64,000 nucleotides of DNA from Cyanobium gracile_A (GCF_034931305.1 NZ_JAYGHY010000011.1:1-64000), one strand, 5' to 3'. Positions 40,667 through 50,124 are shown, counted from the first letter of the stretch. A program made the numbers and translations. Notes: generated from the letters alone by a model not told the origin.

Positions 40667-42540
40667 CAGCGCAGCAGGGTTGTGGGAACGATCGTCAGCA
40701 GCCAGGCGGCCATGAGCACCACGCCGATCAGCAGGGTCAGGGTGTAGGTCTGGGTGCGGCCGGAGGTGGTGAAGCTGAGGCGGCGGGCGCTCTGGAGCGC
40801 GGCCTCCCCGGTGGCGCCTGTGAAGCCATCCACCAGCTGGTGATCCGTCCAGGAGCTCAGGCGGGCCAGGCCGACCACAAGAGCCACAACCGAACGCTGG
40901 TAGAAGTTCTCCGTGTTCATGTCGTGGGCCAGCCAGTGCTGCAGACCGCCCAGGGCGGAAGGCAGCTGGGCCAGGGGATGGGGACGCAGATAGAACACCG
41001 CCGACACACCGCCTCCCAGCAGGGTGGACACCAGCAGCGGTACCGCCTGGGGACCCCAGCCCAGCAGGGGCGTGGTGGCGAAGACGCCATAGCGGGCCAG
41101 CAGGATCGGCAGGTGCAGCACCACACCCATGAGCACCAGGGTGGGCAGCACCATCAGCCACAGCACCTCGGCGGAGCGCCTTGTGAAAACGCTGGGGCGC
41201 CCGCCCCAGATCAGGCCGAACACCCGCACCAGACCGGCCGCCATCAGGCCATTGGTGACCAGCACGAACCCGCCCAGCAGCAGCGGCTGGGAGCTGGCGC
41301 TGCACAGTTCCAGCAGCTCGCGGATGGCGGCGAAGCCACCGAAGGGCGGCAGGGCCATCAGCCCGCCGGCCCCGGTCAGGAAGGCCAGGCCCACCAGCGG
41401 CCGTCGGCTCCAGAGACCCCCCAGCTGGGTGAGGTCCTGGGTGACATTGCTGACGATCACCGTGCCCACCGCCATCAGCACCAGCGCCATCGGCAGCGGG
41501 TAGACCAGCAGCAGGTGGCCGGCCACGGTGGGATCACCGAGGCCCACGGCGAGAAACAGCAGGCCCATCCAGCTGCTGGCCAGGAAGGACAGGGCCCGCT
41601 TGATGTCGATCTGGGCCAGGGCGATCAGCGCCCCCACCAGGGCCGTGGTGCCTCCAACCACCACCAGAACCGTGGTGACCAGGGGGCTGAGGGCCAGCAT
41701 GGGCTGCAGCTTCAGCAGCACCCAGGCGCCACCGGCCACCACCACGGAGTTGCGCAGGACGGTGGAGGGCAGCGGACCCTCCATGGCCTCGTCGAGCCAG
41801 AGGTGCAGGGGGATCTGGGCGCATTTGCCCATGGGGCCGGCCACCAGGGCCAGCAGGATCAGCTCCTGGCTCAGGGGCAGGCTCCCGGGGGTCTGGGCGG
41901 CGGCCCAGCTGGCGATGGCACCGAAGTTCCAGGTGCCGGTGACCGGCAGGATCGCCACCAGGCCGGCCAGGAGGATCAGGTCACCGATGCGCTTGGTGAG
42001 GAAGGCATCCCGCGCCCCTTTCACCACCAGCGATTGGTTGTACCAGGTGCCCACAATCAGATAGGTGCCGAGCGTGAGTAGCTCCAGAATCACATAGCTG
42101 AAGAACAGGGAATCCGTGAGTAGAAGGGCACACAGACCAGCCTCGAAAAAGCTGAGGGATCCGAAGAAGCGTGGCCAGCCCCAGTCCATCTCCAGATAGC
42201 CGATGGCGAAGATCTGGGCGAGCACGTGCACCCCGGTGACGAACAGGGTGGCGATCAGGGCCGGCTGGGTGATCGAGCCGTCGAAACCGATCGACAGGCC
42301 AGCGGTCTGGAGCCAGGTCCAGCCGAAGTGCAGAGGCAGCGCTTCGGGATGGGCATTGGCTGCCAGCAGGGCCAGGAGGCTGTGGGCAAAGGCCACGCTG
42401 ACCATGGTCAGGTTGAAGTAGCCGCAGGGCCTTGGTCCCGTCTTCCAGATGAACCCAGGCGACCAGGCCAGGGACACCAGGGCCGCCAGCAGGGGGTAGA
42501 GGGGGACCAGCCAGGCCGTCTGGGCGAAGAACAGGGTCAT
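40666..42540 (-). CDS. ndhF4: NDH-1 subunit F4 (CO2 uptake)
   Basis: 624 aa, the NuoL-like distal antiporter subunit. Seen are a start LFFAQTAWLVPLYPLLAALVSLAWSPGF and SFFEAGLCALLLTDSLFFSYVILELLTLGTYLIVGTWY with the key Glu. GPMGKCAQIPLHLWLDEAMEGPLPSTVLRNSVVVAGGAWVLLKLQP is also there, the hallmark antiporter block. The C-terminus ends with one more span. In NDH-1(4), F4 contacts ChpX at the membrane tip. The ATG at 42540 was chosen; the frame opens a little upstream at 42597. A perfect-loop hairpin lies 72 bp upstream of the start. It is the first gene of a long co-directional array. Confidence 0.93.
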   Translation of the reverse strand: MTLFFAQTAWLVPLYPLLAALVSLAWSPGFIWKTGPRPCGYFNLTMVSVAFAHSLLALLAANAHPEALPLHFGWTWLQTAGLSIGFDGSITQPALIATLFVTGVHVLAQIFAIGYLEMDWGWPRFFGSLSFFEAGLCALLLTDSLFFSYVILELLTLGTYLIVGTWYNQSLVVKGARDAFLTKRIGDLILLAGLVAILPVTGTWNFGAIASWAAAQTPGSLPLSQELILLALVAGPMGKCAQIPLHLWLDEAMEGPLPSTVLRNSVVVAGGAWVLLKLQPMLALSPLVTTVLVVVGGTTALVGALIALAQIDIKRALSFLASSWMGLLFLAVGLGDPTVAGHLLLVYPLPMALVLMAVGTVIVSNVTQDLTQLGGLWSRRPLVGLAFLTGAGGLMALPPFGGFAAIRELLELCSASSQPLLLGGFVLVTNGLMAAGLVRVFGLIWGGRPSVFTRRSAEVLWLMVLPTLVLMGVVLHLPILLARYGVFATTPLLGWGPQAVPLLVSTLLGGGVSAVFYLRPHPLAQLPSALGGLQHWLAHDMNTENFYQRSVVALVVGLARLSSWTDHQLVDGFTGATGEAALQSARRLSFTTSGRTQTYTLTLLIGVVLMAAWLLTIVPTTLLR

Positions 42541-42611
42541 GGCGGGAGAACAGTCGGGACCGGGGATGGCCCGCGTGGTGGCGAACACTAAGATCACCGG
42601 CGCCTAGTGGT

Positions 42612-42634
42612 GGGCTTTCCGAAAAGGAAAGTCC
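42612..42634. repeat. Inverted repeat between the cation ATPase and ndhF4
   Basis: GGGCTTTCC (42612-42620) and GGAAAGTCC (42626-42634) form 9-bp arms with one mismatch around GAAAA. It lies 77 bp beyond the ATPase stop and 72 bp before the ndhF4 start. No T-run follows on the minus strand, so a simple terminator is less likely than an operator or leader hairpin. Confidence 0.6.
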
Positions 42635-42711
42635 TATGGGATCTGCAAGCTTTCGTTATCAGTCCGCCGTCTTCTGTGGCCGCCGCCCCCCTGGGCAAGG
42701 CGGTACAGGCT

Positions 42712-45501
42712 TCAGGCGTTGGCGCTGCGACGGCGGCGCCACAGCCGCCATACTTTCTCGAGTTCCAGATAAAGGAAGAACACCAGACTGAAGCCCACGC
42801 AGAGGCCCAGATCACGGGCCGAGAGTGGCACGGTGCCGAAGAACTGCGAGAGCACGGGGACGTAGAGCAGCGACAACTGCAGCAGGCTGGTGAACACCAC
42901 CGCTCCCAGCAACCAGGGGTTGCTGAAGGGATTCACCTGCACCAGCGGACGGTCGCTGCGCGCCGCCAGGGCATGACCCATCTGCGCCAGGCACAGCATC
43001 GTGAACACCATCGTCTTCCAGGGAGCGCCGGAGCGGGAGGCGTACAGCATCATCGTGATCGTGATCACGGCGAACACCACGCCGATGCGCAGGATGTAGC
43101 TGCCGATTCCCCGGGCGAAGATCGATTCACCGGGCTCGGCAGGCGGGCGCTGCATCAGGCCGGCCTCGCCGGGCTCCAGGGCCAGGGCCAGGGCGGGCAC
43201 CCCGTCGGTCACCAGGTTCATCCAGAGGATCTGGATCGGCGTCATCGGCACACCCGCCAGCCCCAGCAGCGGGGCTGAACCGATCGTGATCAGTTCACCC
43301 ACGTTGCTGCCGAGGATGTACTTGATGAAGCGGCGGATGTTGGCGTACACCAGCCGGCCCTGCTCCACCGCATTGACGATCGTGGCGAAGTTGTCGTCGA
43401 GCAGCACCATGTCGGAGGCCTCCTTGCTCACCTCAGTGCCGGTGATGCCCATGGCCACGCCGATGTGGGCCTGCTTCAGGGCCGGGGCATCGTTGACGCC
43501 GTCGCCTGTCATGGCCACCACCTGGCCCAGACTCTGCAATGCCTTGACGATGCGCAGCTTCTGCTCGGGCGGCACCCGGGCATAGATGTTGCAGCGAGCC
43601 ACGATCGCAGCCAGACCGGCCGCATCGGCCTCCTCCAGCTGCCGGCCGAGCACGACTTCGGCGCCGGGGTCCACCAGGCCGATGTTGACGCCGATGGCGC
43701 GGGCGGTGAGGGGGTGGTCGCCGGTGATCATCACCGGGCGGATGCCGGCCTCCCGGCAGCGGGCCACCGCCAGGGCCACCTCGGGACGGGCGGGATCCAA
43801 CTGGGCCATCAGCCCGAGAAGCACCTGGTGCTCCAGTTCATTCTCGGGGCTGGGGTGGTGGGGGGCGCAGGCGAAAGCAAGCACCCGCAGGCCGGACGCC
43901 GCCAGCCCCCGGGCCTGCTCCAGCCACCACTGGCGCTGGTCGTCGCTGAGGATGGCCACACCGGAGGCGTCGAGCCAGCGATCACAGGTGCCGAGGATCA
44001 CCTCGGGGGCCCCCTTGCTGATCATCAAGGTGGTGGAGCCGGCGGCCGTGTCCCCCAGGGGGGCCTGCAGGCTGCCGTCGTGGTCGTCCACCCAGACCGC
44101 CATCAGCTGGCGCTCGGAGCTGAAGGGGATCTCGGCGTCGCGCTTGTAGTGGCTGCGCAGGGCGAAGCCATCCAGGTCGGCCTTCGCCGCTGCCACCACC
44201 AGGGCCCCCTCGGTGGGATCGCCGAGGATGTCCCAGCGGCCGTCGGGCTCCTGCTTGAGTTCGGCGTCGCTGCACAGCACACCGGCCTGCAGCAGCAGAT
44301 TGCGGCCCCCTGGGGCCAGACCAGCCGTGGCTTCAGCGGGGACGGGAAGCTCGGTGGCCTGAAACTCGCCGTGGGGGTCGTAGCCGTTGCCGCTGACTGC
44401 CAGCGCCGTGGTGCCGCTGCGCAGCTCCTGCACCACCTGACGGTTGAGGGTGAGGGTGCCGGTCTTGTCGGTGCAGATCACCGTGACCGAACCCAGGGCC
44501 TCCACCGCCGGCAGGCGCCTGATCAGGGCGGAGCGCTGCACCATCCGCTGGGTGCCGATCGCCAGGGTCACCGTGATCACCGCCGGCAGCCCTTCCGGCA
44601 CGATCGCCACCGCCATCGATAGGGCCACCTCCAGCAGATCGAGCAGGCCCTGGCCCAACAGCCAGCCCAGCAGCACCACCACGGCCACCAGGGCCAGCGC
44701 GGAGACCACCAGCACGTTGGCGAGCCCGTCGAGGCGTTCCTGCAACGGTGTGGTCTCCCCACCCGCCGTGTTGATCATCTGGGCGATCTTGCCCAGTTCG
44801 GTGTCCATGCCCGTGGCGCTGACGACGGCCAGACCCCGGCCGCGTACCACTTCGGTGCCCTGGAACAGACAGTTCTGACGCTCCAGGACGGGGGTGGAGG
44901 GTTCAAGCAACAGCACGGCCAACTTGTTCACCGCTTCGGCCTCGCCGGTGAGGGCCGCCTCGCGCAGGCCCAGTTCGGCCACCTCCAGCAGGCGGGCATC
45001 GGCCGGCACCCGGTCCCCCGCCTCGACCCGGATCAGGTCCCCTGGCACCAGCTGCTCGCTCGGCAGCCGCTCCCAGATCCCGTCACGGCGCACGGTCACC
45101 AGGGGCTGGGCCATGTCGCGCAGGGCCTGCAGGGCCTGCTGGGCGCGGCTTTCCTGCAGGTAGCCGAGCAGGGCGTTGAGGCCCACGATCAGCACGATGG
45201 CGATCGCATCCTTGGGGAACCGCTGGGCGGCAAAGGCGACAGCGGCCGACACGGCCGCCACCGCCAGCAGCATGATCAGCATCACATTGCTGAACTGATC
45301 CCAGAGGATGCGCAGATTGCTGCGCCCGGCCTTGAGCTCCAGCCGGTTCAGTCCCACCCGCGCCAGGCGTTCGGCGCACTGGGCCGTGCTCAGGCCGTCG
45401 CCGCTGGCCTCCAACCGTTGCAGGCACTGCTCAGGAGTCAGGGCATGCCAGGGACTCGCAGCAGCAGCAGGATTCAACGGGATGGTTTCCCACTCGGACA
45501 A
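42712..45501 (-). CDS. P2A-type cation (Ca2+-like) transporting ATPase
   Basis: 929 aa from a TTG start. It has the order cation-ATPase N-domain, E1-E2, hydrolase, C-terminal six spans. Actuator LTGEAEAV is at about 184-191, M4 PEGLPAV at 302-308, and phosphorylated Asp345 lies in CTDKTGTLTLN. TGDHPLTARAI and TGDGVNDAPALK close the P-domain. The ion ligands read as SERCA-like: Glu in M4 PEGLP, Asn and Glu in M5 GSNVGELITI, and Asn-Thr-Asp in M6 MNLVTDGVPAL. PacL-type Ca2+ efflux is therefore likely; Mn2+ or Na+ relatives cannot be excluded. Divergent from the APC permease gene. Confidence 0.92.
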   Translation of the reverse strand: MSEWETIPLNPAAAASPWHALTPEQCLQRLEASGDGLSTAQCAERLARVGLNRLELKAGRSNLRILWDQFSNVMLIMLLAVAAVSAAVAFAAQRFPKDAIAIVLIVGLNALLGYLQESRAQQALQALRDMAQPLVTVRRDGIWERLPSEQLVPGDLIRVEAGDRVPADARLLEVAELGLREAALTGEAEAVNKLAVLLLEPSTPVLERQNCLFQGTEVVRGRGLAVVSATGMDTELGKIAQMINTAGGETTPLQERLDGLANVLVVSALALVAVVVLLGWLLGQGLLDLLEVALSMAVAIVPEGLPAVITVTLAIGTQRMVQRSALIRRLPAVEALGSVTVICTDKTGTLTLNRQVVQELRSGTTALAVSGNGYDPHGEFQATELPVPAEATAGLAPGGRNLLLQAGVLCSDAELKQEPDGRWDILGDPTEGALVVAAAKADLDGFALRSHYKRDAEIPFSSERQLMAVWVDDHDGSLQAPLGDTAAGSTTLMISKGAPEVILGTCDRWLDASGVAILSDDQRQWWLEQARGLAASGLRVLAFACAPHHPSPENELEHQVLLGLMAQLDPARPEVALAVARCREAGIRPVMITGDHPLTARAIGVNIGLVDPGAEVVLGRQLEEADAAGLAAIVARCNIYARVPPEQKLRIVKALQSLGQVVAMTGDGVNDAPALKQAHIGVAMGITGTEVSKEASDMVLLDDNFATIVNAVEQGRLVYANIRRFIKYILGSNVGELITIGSAPLLGLAGVPMTPIQILWMNLVTDGVPALALALEPGEAGLMQRPPAEPGESIFARGIGSYILRIGVVFAVITITMMLYASRSGAPWKTMVFTMLCLAQMGHALAARSDRPLVQVNPFSNPWLLGAVVFTSLLQLSLLYVPVLSQFFGTVPLSARDLGLCVGFSLVFFLYLELEKVWRLWRRRRSANA

Positions 45502-45661
45502 ACCCTAGCCTTCCTCTCCGTTGGCACCTGCCCGGGGTGCACGCCTGTTGGGCCGTGCAGCCGGCAGGATCTGAACGGTGATCGGCGGCGTCTGGCGCTG
45601 AGGGGGGGCAGGTCCACGGCGCCTAGCGTTCCGATTGATCCAGCGGCAGTTCCGACGACGC

Positions 45662-47542
45662 ATGCCCCGTCTCGACAGCCTGCGGCGCCGCCTCATCGGC
45701 ACTCCCCTGCCCACCAGCGCCCACCACGAGGAGCGCTACAGCAACGCCGAGGCCCTGGCGATCCTGAGCTCCGACGCCCTCTCCTCGGTGGCCTACGCGA
45801 CCCAGGAAATCGTTCTCGTGCTGGGGATGGGCGGGGCGACGGCCCTGGTGTACACCCTGCCGATCACGGGCCTGATCGTGGCCCTGATGCTGATCGTGGC
45901 CAGCAGCTACCGGCAGACGATCAAGGCCTACCCCCAGGGGGGCGGCTCTTACCGGGTCTCCCAGCAGAACCTCGGCCAGGGGGCGGGTCTGGTGGCCGGA
46001 GCCTCCCTCTCGATCGACTACGTGCTCACGGTGGCGGTGAGCGTGGCCGCCGGCATCGCTGCCCTCACCTCCTACGTGCCGGCGTTGGATCCTGAGCGGG
46101 TGCCCCTCTGCCTGCTGGCGGTGCTGCTGGTGATGCTCGCCAACCTGCGCGGCGTGAGCTCCAGCGCCCGGTTGCTGAGCCTGCCCACTTATCTGTTCAT
46201 GGCGGCCGTCGTGACGTTGCTGGTGGCGGGGGCGATCAAGACAGGCCTGGGCCAGCTCCCTCCCCTGCCGGCGGCGGAGCAGCAACGATTGCTGGCGGCG
46301 GCCCACCAGGGCAGCCAGGGCCTTCAGGCCATCGGCCCCCTGTTGCTGATGCGGGCCTTCAGTTCCGGCTGCGCCGCGCTCACGGGTATTGAGGCGATCA
46401 GCGACAGCGTCGCCGCTTTCCGGCCCCTGGAGTGGCGCAACGCCCGTCGGGTGCTGGTGGTGATGGTGCTGATGCTGGCCCTGATGTTCAGCGGCATCAG
46501 CGCCCTCGCCAGCCAGAGTGGGCTGGTGGTGGAGGACAACGGTCCCACGCTGCTGTATCAGCTGGGCGAGAGGATCTTCGGCGATGGCCCGCTGCTGTTC
46601 GTGCTGCAGCTGGCGACGCTGCTGATCCTGCTGCTGGCCGCCAACACGGCCTATGCGGATTTCCCCCGCCTGGCGGCCTTCCTGGCCCAGGACGGCTTTC
46701 TGCCTCGCCAGCTCTGCTCCCTGGGGGACCGGCTGGTGTTCAGCAACGGCATCTTTGCCCTCAGCGGCCTGGCTGGCTTGTTGCTGGTGCTCGTCGACGG
46801 CAGCGTCAGCCGGCTGATTCCGCTCTATGCCGTGGGGGTGTTCATCAGTTTCACCCTGTCCCAGTCGGGGATGGTGATGCACTGGTGGAAGCTGCGCGAA
46901 CGGGGCTGGCACGCCAAGGCCCTGGTCAACGGCGTGGGTGCGGGGATCACCGCCGTGGTTGGCGTGGTGCTGCTGGTCAGCAAGTTCACCCAGGGGGCCT
47001 GGGTGGTCGTGCTGGCGATCCCCCTGCTGGTGGTGATGTACAGGCGCATCCGCAGCCACTACGACCGCGTGGCCAGGCGCCTGCGCCTGGCTTCCGACGT
47101 GCGCCTCCACCTGCCGTCCTCCCCTCCACCCGGTGGGGGCCTTCCCACGGTGGTGCTGGTGGGCCAGCTGCACCGGGGCAGCTACGAAGCCCTGTGCTTC
47201 GCCCGCAGCGTCGCCAGCGACCTGGTGGCCGTGCACGTGGATCTCATCGGTGACCGCGCCGAGGGCTTGAGGGAACAGTGGCGCCTCCAGCTGCCGGACG
47301 TGCCGCTGGAGGTGCTGCCATCGCCCTACCGCTCCCTGGTGGACCCGGTGGCGGACTTCGTGAAGCGCTTCGAGCAGGCGCACCACAAGGATCGTCAGGC
47401 CTTCTGCATGGTCGTGCTGCCGGTGTTCGTCACCCGGCACCGCTGGGAGAACCTGCTGCATAACCAGTCGACGATTCGCCTGCGGCGGGCTCTGCGGGAG
47501 CGGGGCACCCGCGTGGTGACCACGGTGGGGTTTTACCTCTAG
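45662..47542 (+). CDS. APC-superfamily permease
   Basis: 626 aa from ATG 45662; the frame opens at 45635. About 12 spans fill residues 40-440 and a soluble tail the remainder. Features are EALAILSSDALSSVAYATQEIVLVLG (TM1 with a GXG-like turn), YPQGGGSYRVSQQNLGQGAGLVAGASLSIDYVLTVAVS and ALTGIEAISDSVAAFRPLEWRNARRVL. The tail (about 495-620) reads VVLVGQLHRGSYEALCFARSVASDLVAVHVDL, a USP-like alpha/beta unit. The family carries amino acids, or K+ as in KimA of Bacillus, which has the same permease-plus-tail design. KimA-like K+ uptake is plausible but unproved. It is followed by the SLC13 gene. Confidence 0.87.
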   Translation: MPRLDSLRRRLIGTPLPTSAHHEERYSNAEALAILSSDALSSVAYATQEIVLVLGMGGATALVYTLPITGLIVALMLIVASSYRQTIKAYPQGGGSYRVSQQNLGQGAGLVAGASLSIDYVLTVAVSVAAGIAALTSYVPALDPERVPLCLLAVLLVMLANLRGVSSSARLLSLPTYLFMAAVVTLLVAGAIKTGLGQLPPLPAAEQQRLLAAAHQGSQGLQAIGPLLLMRAFSSGCAALTGIEAISDSVAAFRPLEWRNARRVLVVMVLMLALMFSGISALASQSGLVVEDNGPTLLYQLGERIFGDGPLLFVLQLATLLILLLAANTAYADFPRLAAFLAQDGFLPRQLCSLGDRLVFSNGIFALSGLAGLLLVLVDGSVSRLIPLYAVGVFISFTLSQSGMVMHWWKLRERGWHAKALVNGVGAGITAVVGVVLLVSKFTQGAWVVVLAIPLLVVMYRRIRSHYDRVARRLRLASDVRLHLPSSPPPGGGLPTVVLVGQLHRGSYEALCFARSVASDLVAVHVDLIGDRAEGLREQWRLQLPDVPLEVLPSPYRSLVDPVADFVKRFEQAHHKDRQAFCMVVLPVFVTRHRWENLLHNQSTIRLRRALRERGTRVVTTVGFYL

Positions 47543-47559
47543 GGGCGGAGATTTCAGGC

Positions 47560-47608
47560 GTCAGGGAAAGCGGCAGCGGGACTGACCTGCTAAACCCCTG
47601 ACATCAGG
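47560..47608. repeat. Nested inverted repeats upstream of the SLC13 gene
   Basis: GTCAGGG at 47560-47566 can pair with CCCTGAC at 47596-47602. A shorter palindrome CCTGA-CA-TCAGG lies at 47597-47608. These end 8 bp before the ATG at 47617. There is no T-tract. Either an APC-gene transcript end, a leader hairpin over the start, or an operator is possible; the arms are short. Confidence 0.3.
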
Positions 47609-47616
47609 CCATTGCC

Positions 47617-49437
47617 ATGTCAAGTTTCCTCGCCGTTGCCGGCACCGGTCCGGGTCTGATCACGCTCGGCGTGTTCATCGGGGCGATCGTCCTGTTTGTC
47701 AGCGGCAAGCTGGCGCCGGAGGTGACGGGCCTGCTGGCGGCCGCCCTGCTGGTGACCTTCGGGGTGCTGAGTCCCGAGGAGGCGGTCAAGGGCTTCGGCA
47801 GCCCTGCCCTGATCACCCTGATGGGCCTGTTTGCGGTGGCCTCAGGCCTGTTCCGCAGCGGTGGTCTCGACCGGCTGCGGGCCCTGATCGGCTCCGATGT
47901 GGTCCGCAGTCCGAAGCGGATGATCGCCCTGATGGTGGGCGTGGTGGCGCCGATCTCCGGCTTCATTCCCAACACCCCGATCGTGGCCACCCTGTTGCCG
48001 GTGCTGGAGGGCTGGTGCCAGCGCCGCGGCATTTCCCCTTCCAGGGTGCTGTTGCCGTTGTCCTTCGCCACGATTCTGGGCGGCACGATCTCCCTGCTCG
48101 GCACCTCCACCAACCTGCTGGCCAGCGATGTCAGCCGGCAGCTGGGTTTCGGCTCCCTCGACCTGTTCAGTTTCACGGCGATCGGCCTGCCGATCTGGCT
48201 GATCGGCAGTACCTACATCTTTTTCTTTTCCGACCGTCTGCTGCCCGATCGGGGCTCGGGCGACGAAGACATGCTGGTGAGCCTGGCCCGGGAGGGCTAC
48301 ATCACCGACGTGCTGATTCCGCAAGGGTCGGAACTGATCGGCAACTCCCTTCACGACAGCCGCCTGCAGCGCCGCTTCGATGTCGACGTGCTGGAACTGC
48401 ACCGGGGGGGGGACAGCTTCAGCGCCCCCCTGGCCGACCTGCAGCTCCAGGCCGGCGACCGGCTGCTGCTGCGCTGCAACCGGGACAACCTGCTGCGGCT
48501 GCAACAGGAGCACACCGTCACCCTCGCTCCGGTGGGCGATCAGGAGGACGACATGCGCGAGCTCAGCGGGGCCACCGAATCGCCCCAGCGGGTGGTGGAG
48601 GTGTTGCTGCCCAACGGCTCCTCCCTGGTGGGGGCCAGTGTCCGGGACCTGCGTTTCCGGCAGCGCTACAACGCCACCATGCTGGCGGTGCGGCGCGGCA
48701 ACCAGGTGTTGCGGGAGCTGCTGGGGCGGGTGGTGCTGCAGGCCGGCGACGTGCTGCTGCTGCAGGCCCCCCTCGATGCCATCCGCGGGATGCAGGCCAA
48801 CAACGATCTGGTGCTTCTCGACGAACTGGAGAAGGACCTGCCCACCACCGATCGAAAATTCACTGGCATGGCCATCACGGCCCTGATGATCCTGCTGCCG
48901 ATGTTCAAGCTGCTGCCACTGATGGCGGCGGTGCTGCTGGCCATGGTGGCGATGGTGGCGACCGGCTGTCTGCGGCCGGGGGAAGTGCAGCGATCAGTCC
49001 GCTGGGACGTGATCCTGCTGCTGGGTTCCCTCTCCTGTTTCAGCGTGGCGATGCAGAAGACCGGCCTGGCCGAAGCCCTGGCCCAGGACCTGTTGCGGGC
49101 CCTGCAGGGATGGCCGGCCTACGCCGTGCTGCTGGTGGTGTTCGTGCTGGGCCAGGCCTTCACCGAAGCCCTCAGCAACGGCACCACGGTGGTGCTGCTG
49201 CTGCCGATCGCCACGGAACTGGCCAAGGGACTGGCGCTGCCGCCGATGGCCTTCATCTTTGCGATCACCTTCGCCGCCAGCCAGAGCTTCCTCACCCCGA
49301 TCGGCTACCAGACCAACCTGATGGTGTTCGGCCCCGGTCGCTACCGCTTCCTCGACATGGCCCGTTACGGCGCCCCACTCACGCTCACGCTCGCTCTCAC
49401 GACCCCCTGGCTGATCTGCCGTTACTTCGGCCTCTAG
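47617..49437 (+). CDS. SLC13-family permease with two TrkA-C/RCK_C domains
   Basis: 606 aa. N-terminal spans (about 10-215) contain LLGTSTNLLASDV, the SNT-type substrate/Na+ motif of SLC13/DASS carriers. Two soluble RCK_C (TrkA-C) units follow: DVLIPQGSELIGNSLHDSRLQRRFDVDVLEL...LQAGDRLLLR (about 230-295) and VEVLLPNGSSLVGASVRDLRFRQRYNATMLAV...LQAGDVLLLQ (about 327-390). The C-terminal spans carry ALSNGTTVVLLLPIATELAKGL. Cyanobacterial relatives with this layout have been linked to sulfate or dicarboxylate uptake; the ion here is unknown. RCK_C domains bind small ligands and may gate the carrier. Confidence 0.88.
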   Translation: MSSFLAVAGTGPGLITLGVFIGAIVLFVSGKLAPEVTGLLAAALLVTFGVLSPEEAVKGFGSPALITLMGLFAVASGLFRSGGLDRLRALIGSDVVRSPKRMIALMVGVVAPISGFIPNTPIVATLLPVLEGWCQRRGISPSRVLLPLSFATILGGTISLLGTSTNLLASDVSRQLGFGSLDLFSFTAIGLPIWLIGSTYIFFFSDRLLPDRGSGDEDMLVSLAREGYITDVLIPQGSELIGNSLHDSRLQRRFDVDVLELHRGGDSFSAPLADLQLQAGDRLLLRCNRDNLLRLQQEHTVTLAPVGDQEDDMRELSGATESPQRVVEVLLPNGSSLVGASVRDLRFRQRYNATMLAVRRGNQVLRELLGRVVLQAGDVLLLQAPLDAIRGMQANNDLVLLDELEKDLPTTDRKFTGMAITALMILLPMFKLLPLMAAVLLAMVAMVATGCLRPGEVQRSVRWDVILLLGSLSCFSVAMQKTGLAEALAQDLLRALQGWPAYAVLLVVFVLGQAFTEALSNGTTVVLLLPIATELAKGLALPPMAFIFAITFAASQSFLTPIGYQTNLMVFGPGRYRFLDMARYGAPLTLTLALTTPWLICRYFGL

Positions 49438-49458
49438 GTCGGCGCCCGGCCATTCACC

Positions 49459-50124
49459 TCAGACAGGAGGCTCCTTGGCCTCCAGCTCAAGCTGCCGCTC
49501 TTCGAAGCGGGCCACCAGCTTCGGCACCACCAGCACGATCACCAGCAGCACCAGGGCGCCGAGGCCGAACTCCACGACGCCCTTCACCATCTGATCGAAG
49601 GGAATCCAGCGGCCGCCGAGCCAGGCCAGGCTCACCATCGTTGAGGCCCAGAGCACGGCCCCCAGCATGTTGAACAGCAGGAAGCGGCGGTAGGGCATGC
49701 GCACCGCCCCGGCGATCGGGCCCGCCAGCACCCGCAGCACCGCCACGAACCTCCCCATCAGCACCGACTTGCCGGCGTGGCGCAGGAAGCGCTCCCGCAG
49801 GGCCTCCATCTGCTCCGGAGTCCGGCCCAGCAGCCGCCCGGCCCGCAGCAGCAGCCCCCAGCCCGCCTGGCGTCCCACCCAGTAGCCGATGTTGTCCCCC
49901 AGGATCGCCCCGCCGGCCGCCGCCCCCATCACCCCGAGCACCTGCAGCTGGCCGCTGCCGGCCGCATAGCCCGCCAGCAGCGTCACCGTCTCGCCCGGCA
50001 AGGGCACACCGGCGTTCTCCAGCAGCATGGCGCCGAACACCACCCAGTACCCCCAGTCGTGCAGGAGGGATTCCAGGGTGGTGAGGCTGATGGTCCCGTC
50101 GAACATGGCCAGGGGCCAGGCCAT
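49459..50124 (-). CDS. DedA (SNARE-associated/VTT) family membrane protein
   Basis: 221 aa from ATG 50124, with another ATG six codons inside. The family block is clear: GYWVVFGAMLLENAGVPLPGETVTLLAGYAAGSGQL, GDNIGYWVGRQAGWGLLLRAGRLLG, FLRHAGKSVLMGRFVAVLRVLAGPIAGAVRMPYRRFLLFNMLGAVLWA. The E...PG re-entrant segment, the (F/Y)xxxR motif and the G-P pair are the DedA hallmarks. DedA proteins flip lipids such as undecaprenyl phosphate or phosphatidylethanolamine across the membrane. The substrate of this one is not evident. It lies 24 bp after the deacetylase gene on the same strand, so an envelope role is reasonable. Confidence 0.92.
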   Translation of the reverse strand: MAWPLAMFDGTISLTTLESLLHDWGYWVVFGAMLLENAGVPLPGETVTLLAGYAAGSGQLQVLGVMGAAAGGAILGDNIGYWVGRQAGWGLLLRAGRLLGRTPEQMEALRERFLRHAGKSVLMGRFVAVLRVLAGPIAGAVRMPYRRFLLFNMLGAVLWASTMVSLAWLGGRWIPFDQMVKGVVEFGLGALVLLVIVLVVPKLVARFEERQLELEAKEPPV

